A DNA stretch of 64,000 nucleotides from Paractinoplanes brasiliensis (lineage in GTDB: Bacteria > Actinomycetota > Actinomycetes > Mycobacteriales > Micromonosporaceae). The translations under genes and the position numbers were made by a program. The notes below the pieces were generated by a model, which was not told the DNA's origin, did not search any database, and saw only the letters and a program-made list of their open reading frames with translations. Below are positions 40,668-52,493 of the stretch, piece after piece (the first letter of the stretch is position 1; each line of letters begins with the position of its first letter). Where the stretch lies: assembly GCF_004362215.1 (NCBI RefSeq), contig NZ_SNWR01000001.1, forward strand, positions 4,880,001-4,944,000, given 5' to 3'.

Positions 40668-41272
40668 CCGACGAGCCGGTCCCGGCGCCCGCTCCGCGGA
40701 CCGTTTCGCCGTACAACGCGGCGAACATCCTCACCGTGGTCCGGATAGTGCTGGTTCCGGTCTTCCTCGGCCTGGTCGTCTCGTCGCAGCTCACCGGGAC
40801 AGGCGCGCGCATCGTCGCGTGCCTGGTCTTCTGCGTGGCCTCGGCGACCGACTTCGTCGACGGCTGGATCGCCCGGCGCTGGTCGCTGGTCACCTCGTTC
40901 GGCAAGGTCGCCGACCCGATCGCCGACAAGGCGCTCACCGGCACCGCACTGGTGCTGCTGTCGGTGTACGACCGGCTGCCCTGGTGGGTGACCGTGCTGA
41001 TCCTGGTCCGCGAGTGGGGCGTCACCGCGCTCCGGTTCTGGGTGATCCGCTACGGCATCATCCCGGCCAGCCGCGGCGGCAAGCTCAAGACCATGCTGCA
41101 GATCGCCGCCATCGCGTGGTATCTCTGGCCCGTCCCGGAGCCGTTCGACGTGATCGGCCCCTGGCTCATGGGCGCCGCGACAGTGGTGACGGTGGTGACC
41201 GGTGTGGACTACGTGATCGAGGCGCTGCGGCTGCGGCGCGATGCCCGGCGCGTGCCCGGTCCAGGAGCTTAG
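40664..41272 (+). CDS. pgsA: CDP-diacylglycerol-glycerol-3-phosphate 3-phosphatidyltransferase
   Basis: A 202-aa membrane enzyme of the CDP-alcohol phosphatidyltransferase family. The full active-site motif is present: the D-x2-D-G-x2-A-R block in TDFVDGWIARRW and the G-x3-D-x3-D block in GKVADPIADK. Four to six membrane segments are seen. It makes phosphatidylglycerol phosphate, though the family includes other substrates. Start GTG 40664 overlaps the rimO stop, so the pair is translationally coupled. Confidence 0.92.
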   Translation: MTDEPVPAPAPRTVSPYNAANILTVVRIVLVPVFLGLVVSSQLTGTGARIVACLVFCVASATDFVDGWIARRWSLVTSFGKVADPIADKALTGTALVLLSVYDRLPWWVTVLILVREWGVTALRFWVIRYGIIPASRGGKLKTMLQIAAIAWYLWPVPEPFDVIGPWLMGAATVVTVVTGVDYVIEALRLRRDARRVPGPGA

Positions 41273-41275
41273 AAT
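41270..41275 (+). promoter_or_regulatory. -10 element (TAGAAT) for leaderless cinA
   Basis: TAGAAT overlaps the pgsA stop codon and lies 6 nt before GTG 41282. Confidence 0.6.
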
Positions 41276-41281
41276 TCCCGC

Positions 41282-41773
41282 GTGGGATCTGAGATCGCGG
41301 CCTCGGTGGCCGTACGCCGGCTGCGCGAGCGCGATGAGACGTTCGCCACCGTGGAGTCGCTGACCGGTGGCCTGGTCGCCTCGACCGTCGTCGAGATCGA
41401 GGGCGTCAGCAAGGTCTACAAGGGCGGCCTGGTGGTCTACGCCACCGAGCTGAAACACGTCCTCGCCGGTGTGCCGGAAAGTCTGCTGGCCGAGCGCGGC
41501 CCGGTCGACCCCGACGTGGCGAAGGCGCTGGCCGAGGGCACGCGGGCGCGCTGCGACACCACCTGGGCGGTCGCCACGACCGGGGTGGCCGGCCCTGAGC
41601 CCCAGGACGGCAAGCCGGTGGGCCTGGTCTACGTCGCGGTTGCCGGGCCGGGCGTCGCCGAGGTGCGGGAGCTCAATCTCGACGGCGATCGGGACGCGAT
41701 CCGCACCGAGAGTGTGACGAGGGCGCTACTCCTGCTCGCAGAATGTCTCAAGGACGCCCCCGCGGTGGTTTGA
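41282..41773 (+). CDS. pncC: CinA C-terminal / nicotinamide-nucleotide amidohydrolase
   Basis: A 163-aa single-domain protein with TVESLTGGLVASTVVEIEGVSKVYKGG, YATELKHVLAGV and TTGVAGPEPQDGKPVGLVYVAV, the PncC/CinA-C pattern. Members deamidate NMN to nicotinate mononucleotide. The catalytic-type residues in ESLTGG and the TGVAGP loop are present. Located between pgsA and clgR as in many actinobacteria. It lacks the N-terminal COG1058 domain of full CinA. Confidence 0.9.
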   Translation: MGSEIAASVAVRRLRERDETFATVESLTGGLVASTVVEIEGVSKVYKGGLVVYATELKHVLAGVPESLLAERGPVDPDVAKALAEGTRARCDTTWAVATTGVAGPEPQDGKPVGLVYVAVAGPGVAEVRELNLDGDRDAIRTESVTRALLLLAECLKDAPAVV

Positions 41774-41873
41774 GCTGGGGAATGTCCCGGTGAGTCATGA
41801 GGTTACGCAAGAGCGCCGCTGTCGGGCCCCCCAGAAATCGGCGGGGCGGGATGTCGCTATGGCCGGCAGCGGG

Positions 41874-41879
41874 TACGGT
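41874..41879 (+). promoter_or_regulatory. Possible -10 (TACGGT) for clgR
   Basis: TACGGT lies 51 nt before the clgR ATG, leaving a short leader with a strong GGAGG. Confidence 0.4.
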
Positions 41880-41930
41880 TGCGGGAAGCCTCCGGCGTGT
41901 GCCGGCGGCCTCGCCGCAGGAGGAGGTGCC

Positions 41931-42317
41931 ATGGTCCTGCTACGCCGGGTCATCGGCGACGCACTACGGGCGCGCCGGCAGGGGCAGCACCGCACGCTGC
42001 GCGAGGTGTCGACCGCCGCGAATGTCAGCCTCGGTTACCTGTCCGAGATCGAGCGCGGTCAGAAGGAAGCGTCCAGCGAGCTGCTCGCCGCTATCTGCGA
42101 CGCGCTCGGTGCACGGCTCTCCGAGCTCCTCCGCGAGGTCAGCGACACGCTGTCGCTCGCCGAGGACATGGACGGCGTGCTGCTCCCGGTCGACGACAAC
42201 AAGAAGAGCGTTGCGAGCGACGGAAACGTGTCGGTCAAGGTTCGCCAGGATTCGCCGCTCAAGGCGACCCTGCACACCACTCGCAAGCCGCAGCGCGACG
42301 TCGTCTACGCCGCTTAA
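41931..42317 (+). CDS. clgR: ClgR-type XRE transcriptional regulator
   Basis: A 128-aa protein. ATG 41931 has GGAGG at 41922-41926; the longer frame from 41790 lacks family similarity. The helix-turn-helix spans about residues 20-60 (TLREVSTAANVSLGYLSEIERGQ), and the C-terminus ends in VVYAA. In Streptomyces and Corynebacterium ClgR activates clp protease and envelope genes, and C-terminal alanines have been reported as a Clp degradation signal. Upstream of pspA, as in mycobacteria. Confidence 0.92.
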   Translation: MVLLRRVIGDALRARRQGQHRTLREVSTAANVSLGYLSEIERGQKEASSELLAAICDALGARLSELLREVSDTLSLAEDMDGVLLPVDDNKKSVASDGNVSVKVRQDSPLKATLHTTRKPQRDVVYAA

Positions 42318-42327
42318 AGGTCATTTC

Positions 42328-42371
42328 GACGGGCCGGGTCCGCTCCCTGACGGGGGTGGGCCCGGTCCGTC
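42328..42371 (+). terminator. Terminator-like hairpin after clgR
   Basis: GACGGGCCGGG (42328-42338) can pair with CCCGGTCCGTC (42361-42371) with one wobble, enclosing a 22-nt loop; a CTGCTGTT tract follows. Confidence 0.6.
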
Positions 42372-42618
42372 TGCTGTTCCCGCCCTGTGGGGTTGCTGTG
42401 AAGCCTCGGGGACGGCCCCTCGGGATCGACCCCGACCGGGGACAGCGCGTAGCCTCGAAGCTTGGGGGAGACCCTGATATCCCCCGGAGGTCACGTGACG
42501 TCGGTGGCGTCGAGCTGACACGATGGCATGACCACACCAGGTAACTCGCCATCGCGACAGCTCCTCGATCTGCGTCGGTGGCGGACCCGACTGAGCGACA
42601 TTGAGGGGATACCGCGAG
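42372..42618 (+). promoter_or_regulatory. pspA upstream region (247 bp)
   Basis: Non-coding. It contains a GGGGGA/TCCCCC inverted repeat (about 42463-42485) and a TCGCCATCGCGA inverted repeat (about 42547-42558). The latter has the CGC...GCG shape of a ClgR site but with 4 rather than the usual 5 central bases. No clear -10/-35 pair was identified. Confidence 0.3.
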
Positions 42619-43476
42619 ATGGCGAATCCGTTCGTCAAGGGCTGGCGATACATGATGGCGCTCTTCGGCGCGAAGATCGACGAGTACGCCGACCCGAAGG
42701 TTCAGATCCAGCAGGCCATCGAGGACGCACAGCGCCAGCACCAGGCCCTCGTGCAGCAGGCCGCGGCGGTGATCGGCAACCAGCGTCAGCTGGAGATGAA
42801 GCTGTCCCGTCAGATGTCCGAGGTCGAGAAGCTGCAGGGCATGGCGCGGCAGGCGCTCGTCCTGGCCGACCGGGCACGCGCCGCCGGCGACGAGTCCGAG
42901 GCCCAGAAGTACGAATCCACCGCCCAGACGCTCGCGACCCAGCTGGTCTCGGGCGAGCAGTCGATGGAAGACCTCAAGACGCTGCACGACCAGGCGCTCT
43001 CGGCGGCGGGCCAGGCCCGCAAGGCCGTCGAGAACAACGCGATGGTGCTGCAGCAGCGCATCGCCGAGCGGTCGCGCCTGCTCAGCCAGCTCGAACAGGC
43101 CAAGATGCAGGAAACCGTGGCCAAGTCGCTCGAGTCGATGTCGTCGCTGGCCGCGCCGGGCAACACGCCGTCGCTCGACGAGGTGCGCGACAAGATCGAG
43201 CGACGCTACGCCGACGCGATGGGCCGGGCCGAGCTGGCCGGCAACTCGGTCGAGGGCCGCATGCTCGAGGTGCAGAAATCCAGCCTCGACATGGCCGGTT
43301 CGTCCCGGCTCGAGCAGATCCGTGCCAGCATGGCCGGCGACAAGCTCGGCGCCGCTCCGGCGCAGCCCGCGGTCGAGCAGGCCGGCCCGGCCGCTGACCC
43401 GGCGAGCGTGGCACGCCTCGACGAGATCCGGGCCAGCATGAATCAGAAGCGCGGCGACACGACCGCCGCCGGCTGA
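42619..43476 (+). CDS. pspA: Phage-shock protein A (PspA/IM30/Vipp1 family)
   Basis: A 285-aa membrane-associated coiled-coil protein starting MANPFVKGWRYMMALFGAK, with EYADPKVQIQQAIEDAQRQHQ and long heptad-rich helices. It assembles as ESCRT-III-like rods or rings that protect the inner membrane. The C-terminal ~50 residues are a Pro/Ala/Asp linker with a repeated LDEIRASM/LEQIRASM motif, unlike the enteric protein. ATG 42619 is chosen because the canonical ANPF start follows. It lies between clgR and a PspM-like gene. Confidence 0.93.
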   Translation: MANPFVKGWRYMMALFGAKIDEYADPKVQIQQAIEDAQRQHQALVQQAAAVIGNQRQLEMKLSRQMSEVEKLQGMARQALVLADRARAAGDESEAQKYESTAQTLATQLVSGEQSMEDLKTLHDQALSAAGQARKAVENNAMVLQQRIAERSRLLSQLEQAKMQETVAKSLESMSSLAAPGNTPSLDEVRDKIERRYADAMGRAELAGNSVEGRMLEVQKSSLDMAGSSRLEQIRASMAGDKLGAAPAQPAVEQAGPAADPASVARLDEIRASMNQKRGDTTAAG

Positions 43477-43499
43477 GTTTTCTTTCGGGGAGGGCGACG

Positions 43500-44300
43500 G
43501 TGGACGAGCGGACCAGGTACTTCCGGCGGCTCAAGCGGCTGCGCGGTGCGGCGCGGCGGTGGAGCGTGCTGGGAGGCGGGCTGGCCGCGGCCACCGCCGT
43601 CCTCACCCCGTACGCGGGGATCGGCTGGGCCGACGCGATCTGGGCCGGCGCCGCCGGTTCCTCGATCGCGCTGGCCTGGTGGCGGCACAGCGACCATCGC
43701 GAGCTGGCCGCCACCCCGGCGCCGCCCCCGCCTCCACCCGTGGTGCCCGGGGCCAAGCTGGCCGCGGCGATCGAACGTTTCCCGGTCGGCCGCACGGTGA
43801 TCAACGAGGTGCGCCGGCAGAAAAACCGGTACGCCCTGCGTGGCTCCGAGATCACGCAGGCGTGGGACAGGCTCGACCGCGCCTCGGCCACCCTGACCGC
43901 GCTGGCCGGCCGGCTGCACGGCCCCGGCGAGGGCGCCCTGCTCGAGGCGGCAGTCGCCGAGGAGTGGCTGCGCGATCTGGGCCAGCGGGTGGCGAGCGTC
44001 GAGCGCGCCCTTCCGTTGACCCCGCCCGACCAGCGCGCGGCCCTGGCCGATTCGCACGGGTCGCTGGCCACGCAGTTCACCGAGGGCGTCGACGCGTACG
44101 AGCGGTTGGTCGCGGCGGCCGCAAGCTATGTCGCCGAGGACGGTCACCCCGTTGCCGACGGCGGGCATCCGGCCCTGAGCAGCCTGATCGACGCGACCGA
44201 CCGGCTGCGCGGCTTCGCCGAGGGGCTGTCGGAGCTGAAACGCACCCCCACCACGGTCTTCAAACAGGCCGCGGCTGACAACGCGGGCACCAGTACGTGA
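43500..44300 (+). CDS. PspM-like membrane partner of PspA
   Basis: A 266-aa protein. The basic N-terminus (RYFRRLKRLRGAARRW) precedes two short hydrophobic segments (about residues 22-60), then a Pro-rich linker (PAPPPPPPVVPG) and a helical domain. Position after clgR and pspA, and this topology, match the mycobacterial PspM gene, which tethers PspA to the membrane; sequence identity was not assessed. GTG 43500 follows GGGGAGG. Its 3' end overlaps the converging nei2 gene by 41 bp. Confidence 0.7.
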   Translation: MDERTRYFRRLKRLRGAARRWSVLGGGLAAATAVLTPYAGIGWADAIWAGAAGSSIALAWWRHSDHRELAATPAPPPPPPVVPGAKLAAAIERFPVGRTVINEVRRQKNRYALRGSEITQAWDRLDRASATLTALAGRLHGPGEGALLEAAVAEEWLRDLGQRVASVERALPLTPPDQRAALADSHGSLATQFTEGVDAYERLVAAAASYVAEDGHPVADGGHPALSSLIDATDRLRGFAEGLSELKRTPTTVFKQAAADNAGTST

Positions 44301-45051
44301 TGCGTTCGCCCTTGTCGTCCTTCTGGATGGCGCTGCCGCACCGGCGGCACGGCTTCGCCCGCCGTCCGTAGACGTAGCTGGTCTCCCCACGCCGCAGCGA
44401 GCCGGTCGTGGTCTGCGTCCAGCGCCCGCGGTTCGAGGCGACGAGCTTCTGTGCCAACGTGACGGTTCCGGTCAGGTCGTTCACCTGCGACACCGGGGTC
44501 CACGGCCACAGTCCACGCAGGAACAACGTCTCGGCCTTGTAGAGGTTGCCCACCCCGGCCAGGTTGCGCTGGTCGAGGAGGGCCTCCGCGATGGTCGTGT
44601 CGGGGTGCGCTGCGATGCGGCGTACGGCCTCGTCCACACTCCAGTCGGCGCCCAGCAGGTCGGGGCCGAGATGCCCGAGATGACGCTCCTCGTCCGCGGT
44701 CGGATAGAGCGCGAGCTCGTGCAGGTGATAGCCGACCGCAACCGAACGCTTGGTGCGCAGCACGACCCGGATCAGGTGGGCCGGGCGGCCCGTCCAGCGT
44801 TCGCCCGGCGCGTACGCCCGCCAGGCGCCCTCCATGCGCAGGTGCGAGTGCAGGGTGAGCGGCTGCTCTCCGTCGCGGGTCAGGCGCAGCAGCAGATGCT
44901 TGCCGCGGCTGGCCGACTCGGCGACAGTCCAGCCGCTGAGGCCGGTGGTGGCCAGCTGCGGCACCCGGAAGTCGGAGCCGGTGAGCACATCACCCTGCAG
45001 CGCGCGTTCGAGGACGCGCGCGGTGTTCCAGACGGTATCGCCCTCGGGCAT
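44260..45051 (-). CDS. Fpg/Nei-family DNA glycosylase (endonuclease VIII, Nei2-like)
   Basis: A 263-aa base-excision repair enzyme. The N-terminus MPEGDTVW supplies the catalytic Pro2 and Glu3; RNLAGVGNLYKAE is the H2TH DNA-binding motif, and the C-terminal zinc finger is CRRCGSAIQ...YWCPRCQ. The MEGAWR loop is also family-like. It removes oxidised pyrimidines and nicks the strand. The last 41 bp overlap the end of the PspM-like gene on the other strand. Confidence 0.93.
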   Translation of the reverse strand: MPEGDTVWNTARVLERALQGDVLTGSDFRVPQLATTGLSGWTVAESASRGKHLLLRLTRDGEQPLTLHSHLRMEGAWRAYAPGERWTGRPAHLIRVVLRTKRSVAVGYHLHELALYPTADEERHLGHLGPDLLGADWSVDEAVRRIAAHPDTTIAEALLDQRNLAGVGNLYKAETLFLRGLWPWTPVSQVNDLTGTVTLAQKLVASNRGRWTQTTTGSLRRGETSYVYGRRAKPCRRCGSAIQKDDKGERITYWCPRCQPRPV

Positions 45052-45079
45052 GCGCCCATTGTTCCCGCTCCTCGCCCGA

Positions 45080-45859
45080 TCAACTCCTGGTTGCCACCTT
45101 CACCACGTCACCCGGGCGGACGGAGAGGACCACGACGGCGCGGCCGTTGTTCACGGCGATCGCCACGTGGCCGGCCGAGTCCTCGAAGACCAGCAGATCG
45201 CCCTGGACGACGTCGGCGAACGTGCGGCCCAGGTGAGCACTGACCGTGCCGTTGACCACGAGTTCGTTGCCCAGGCCGCGCAGCATCTCGCCGGTGGCCG
45301 CCAGCTGCACGTTGCCGAACCGGTCGACGGTCAGCACCTCGGCCTCCAGCCAGCCGTCGCCGACAGTGACGGCCGGGTCGGGAAGGCGTACGAGGGAATC
45401 CTTGTCGATCTCGGGGCCGGCCTCGGAGGGCTTGCCGCCGAGCGCGAGCCGGGCCGCCGCCGGGGCGAAGACGTCGCGCCCGTGGAACGTGCTGGAGACG
45501 GCCCCGTTGGCGCTGATCTCGTGCGCCGCCTCGACGCCGCCCAGCGCCTCGGCGGCCCAGATCAGCAGGCCGTTGTCGGGGCCCACGAGCAGGCCGTTGG
45601 CCGTGGTGACGACGATGCCTCGCCGGGAGGTGCCCACACCCGGGTCGACCACGGCGACGTGCACGCTCGGCGGCAGATGCGGCGCCGTCTGCGCCAGCAC
45701 CGCCGCGCCGCGGGCCACGTCGGCGGGGGGCACGTGATGGGTGACGTCGATGACGCGCACGTCCGGCGCGATGCGGGCGATCGACCCGTGGCACGCCGCC
45801 ACGAAGCCGTCGAACGTTCCGTAATCGGTCGTGAGGCTGATCCATGCATACCCGGCCAT
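45080..45859 (-). CDS. SAM hydroxide adenosyltransferase (DUF62 / fluorinase family)
   Basis: A 259-aa protein starting MAGYAWISLTTDYG. Family motifs are TTDYGTFDGFVAACHG, DVTHHVPPADVARGA and VVDPGVGTSRRGI, with a C-terminal beta-barrel (VLTVDRFGNVQLAA). These enzymes hydrolyse SAM to adenosine and methionine; members with a different active site add chloride or fluoride. ATG 45859 is used; the very long upstream frame is antisense to the LLM gene. Possible leaderless start. Confidence 0.9.
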   Translation of the reverse strand: MAGYAWISLTTDYGTFDGFVAACHGSIARIAPDVRVIDVTHHVPPADVARGAAVLAQTAPHLPPSVHVAVVDPGVGTSRRGIVVTTANGLLVGPDNGLLIWAAEALGGVEAAHEISANGAVSSTFHGRDVFAPAAARLALGGKPSEAGPEIDKDSLVRLPDPAVTVGDGWLEAEVLTVDRFGNVQLAATGEMLRGLGNELVVNGTVSAHLGRTFADVVQGDLLVFEDSAGHVAIAVNNGRAVVVLSVRPGDVVKVATRS

Positions 45860-45867
45860 GGTGACAA

Positions 45868-45873
45868 ACGTTA
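45868..45873 (-). promoter_or_regulatory. -10 element (TAACGT, reverse strand)
   Basis: TAACGT on the reverse strand lies 8 nt before ATG 45859 of the SAM hydroxide adenosyltransferase gene. Confidence 0.45.
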
Positions 45874-45943
45874 CTGCCTTGCTACGGATCGTGTGTGACA
45901 GGTTCCATGGGGCGCGCCGGGCGTGATCTGGCAGGGTTGGGGC

Positions 45944-46870
45944 ATGCGTCTCGTGATCTTCACCGAGCCCCAGCAGGGGGCAAGCCACGACGACCTGCGC
46001 AAGGTCGCGCAGACCGCCGAGGCCAGCGGATACGACGGGTTCTTCCGGTCCGACCACTACCTCACGATGGGCGGCGACGGGCTGCCCGGGCCCAGCGACG
46101 CGTGGCTGACGCTGGCGGCGCTGGCCGTTCAGACCTCCCGCATCCGGCTCGGCACCCTCGTCACGTCGGCCACGTTCCGGCTGCCCGGCCCGCTGGCCAT
46201 CGCGGTCGCCCAGGCCGACCAGATCAGCGGCGGCCGCATCGAGTTCGGGCTCGGCGGCGGGTGGTTCGAGAGCGAGCACACCGCGTACGGGATCCCGTTC
46301 CCCCCGGTCGGCGAGCGTTTCGACCGCCTCGAGGAGCAGCTCGAGATCATCACCGGGCTGTGGTCGACGCCGCTCGGCCGCACCTTCGACTTCCAGGGCA
46401 AGCACTACCAGATCACCAACTCGCCGGGGCTGCCCAAGCCGGTCCAGGCCCCGCGCCCACCGGTGATCATCGGCGGCCACGGCAAGAAGCGGACACCGGC
46501 GCTGGCCGCCCGCTTCGCCGACGAGTTCAACGTCCCGTTCTCCAAGATCGCCGACGTCGCGCCGACGTTCGAGCGGGTGCGGGTGGCGTCGGCGGCCATC
46601 GGCCGTACGTCGTTGCCGGCGTTCTCGGCAGCGGCGGTGCTCTGCGTGGGCCGCACCGACGCCGAGGTCCGCCGCCGGGCCGCGGCGATCGGCCGCGAGG
46701 TCGACGAGATGCGCGAGAACGGCGGTGTGGTCGGCACGCCCGACGAGGCCGTCGAAATCATCAAGGCGTACGCGGCGGCGGGCGCTTCGCGCCTGTTCCT
46801 GCAGGCGCTGGACCTGGGCGACCTCGACCACATCGAGCTGGTCGCCTCCGCGGTGGCGCCCCAGCTCTGA
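45944..46870 (+). CDS. LLM-class F420-dependent oxidoreductase
   Basis: A 308-aa luciferase-like monooxygenase fold. It starts MRLVIFTEPQQGASHDDL and includes YDGFFRSDHYLTMGG, TSRIRLGTLVTSATFRLPGPLA, GRIEFGLGGGWFESEH and RPPVIIGGHGKKRTP, the pattern of probable F420-dependent (TIGR03560-like) enzymes of actinobacteria. ATG 45944 matches family starts; an in-frame ATG lies at 45923. The substrate is unknown, and FMN could be the cofactor instead. Confidence 0.87.
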   Translation: MRLVIFTEPQQGASHDDLRKVAQTAEASGYDGFFRSDHYLTMGGDGLPGPSDAWLTLAALAVQTSRIRLGTLVTSATFRLPGPLAIAVAQADQISGGRIEFGLGGGWFESEHTAYGIPFPPVGERFDRLEEQLEIITGLWSTPLGRTFDFQGKHYQITNSPGLPKPVQAPRPPVIIGGHGKKRTPALAARFADEFNVPFSKIADVAPTFERVRVASAAIGRTSLPAFSAAAVLCVGRTDAEVRRRAAAIGREVDEMRENGGVVGTPDEAVEIIKAYAAAGASRLFLQALDLGDLDHIELVASAVAPQL

Positions 46871-46966
46871 CCGTTTCTCCCGTCCCGGCCGTCGCAGCCT
46901 CCCGGCCGTCCTAGCCTCCCGGCCGGGACGGGGAATTCGCCCCTCGCCACTGGTGTGTTGGGCAGG

Positions 46967-51508
<4,542 letters not shown>

Positions 51509-51633
51509 GACCCCATGCTCCCTCGGGGGTATGACAAAACCGGGTGTCCGGGCAGCGGGATTTCCTGACCTCACGCACCATGGTGCGAGCGAGTGGCGAT
51601 CGATATACATGGGCGCCACTGAAAGGAGGCCCC

Positions 51634-52482
51634 ATGTTCCTCCCGGTCCGCACCCTGCGGCGCCTCGCGGCCGCCGTCGCCGTGCTGGCGACCGTGCTGC
51701 TCGGCGCGCCCCCGGCCCACGCCGCCGCGGGCAGTGGATACGTGCGCCTGGCCCACCTGTCGCCCGACACCCCGGCGGTCGACGTCTATCTCAGGTCAGG
51801 CTCCGGCGCTGTCGAGCCCCAGACGTTCCGTGCGGTGGCTTATGGCGACATGTCCCGCTATCTTCGCCTGCCCGCCGGGGCCTATCAGGTGGCCATGCGC
51901 AAGGCCGGCGCCCCGGCGAGCGAGCAGCCCGTGATCACCACCGAGGTCGGCGTCGCGGACAAGGGCGCCTACACGGTCGCGGGTGTGGGCCGCTTCGCCG
52001 ACCTGGGCCTGCGGGTCCTGCGCGACGACCTGCGCCTGCCCGACCCCGGCAAGTCGAAGGTGCGGATCATCCAGGCCTCGGTCAGGGCCCCGGTGCTCGA
52101 CGTGGCGGGCGGGAACGGCGCCAAGATCGCGAACGGCGTCCAGTTCGCCACCACGACGGCCTACCGCGAGGTCAACCCGGGGAAGTGGAGTGTCCGGGTG
52201 ACTCCCACCGGTGGCGGCCGGCCGAGCGAACTGCCCTGCACACTGGGCGCGGGCAGCGTCTATTCGCTGGTCGTGCTCGACGACGACGCGGGCGGCCTCA
52301 AACCGGAGCTGCACGTCGACGCCGAACGCCAGGGCGCCGTCCCGCTGGGCAGCGTCGCCACCGGTGCCGGCGGCACAGCACCCCGCGCTCCGCTCCCGGG
52401 CGCACTCACAGCCGCCGCGGCCGCCGCCCTGATCACCGGCGCGCTGGTGGTCGTTCTCCGACGCCGATCCCGTACGGCCTGA
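51634..52482 (+). CDS. Exported DUF4397 protein with C-terminal membrane anchor
   Basis: A 282-aa protein. AAGGAGG lies 4 nt before ATG 51634. A signal peptide (RRLAAAVAVLATVLLGAPPAHA) is followed by two DUF4397-type beta modules (GYVRLAHLSPDTPAVDVYL; KVRIIQASVRAPVLDVAGG). The C-terminus is a Pro/Gly stretch, a hydrophobic helix (ALTAAAAAALITGALVVVL) and a basic RRRSRTA tail. That layout resembles a sorting signal, with APLPGAL in place of LPxTG. A class F sortase gene follows 11 bp later. Confidence 0.87.
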   Translation: MFLPVRTLRRLAAAVAVLATVLLGAPPAHAAAGSGYVRLAHLSPDTPAVDVYLRSGSGAVEPQTFRAVAYGDMSRYLRLPAGAYQVAMRKAGAPASEQPVITTEVGVADKGAYTVAGVGRFADLGLRVLRDDLRLPDPGKSKVRIIQASVRAPVLDVAGGNGAKIANGVQFATTTAYREVNPGKWSVRVTPTGGGRPSELPCTLGAGSVYSLVVLDDDAGGLKPELHVDAERQGAVPLGSVATGAGGTAPRAPLPGALTAAAAAALITGALVVVLRRRSRTA

Positions 52483-52493
52483 GGCGGCCCCCG

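Noticed and set aside
41806..41818. ClgR operator upstream of clgR (CGCAAGAGCG)
   Set aside because: It has 4 instead of 5 bases between the half-sites, so I do not list it as a site.
45860..46831. Long N-terminal extension of the SAM hydroxide adenosyltransferase gene
   Set aside because: It is antisense to the LLM oxidoreductase gene, and the family start MAGYAW lies at 45859.
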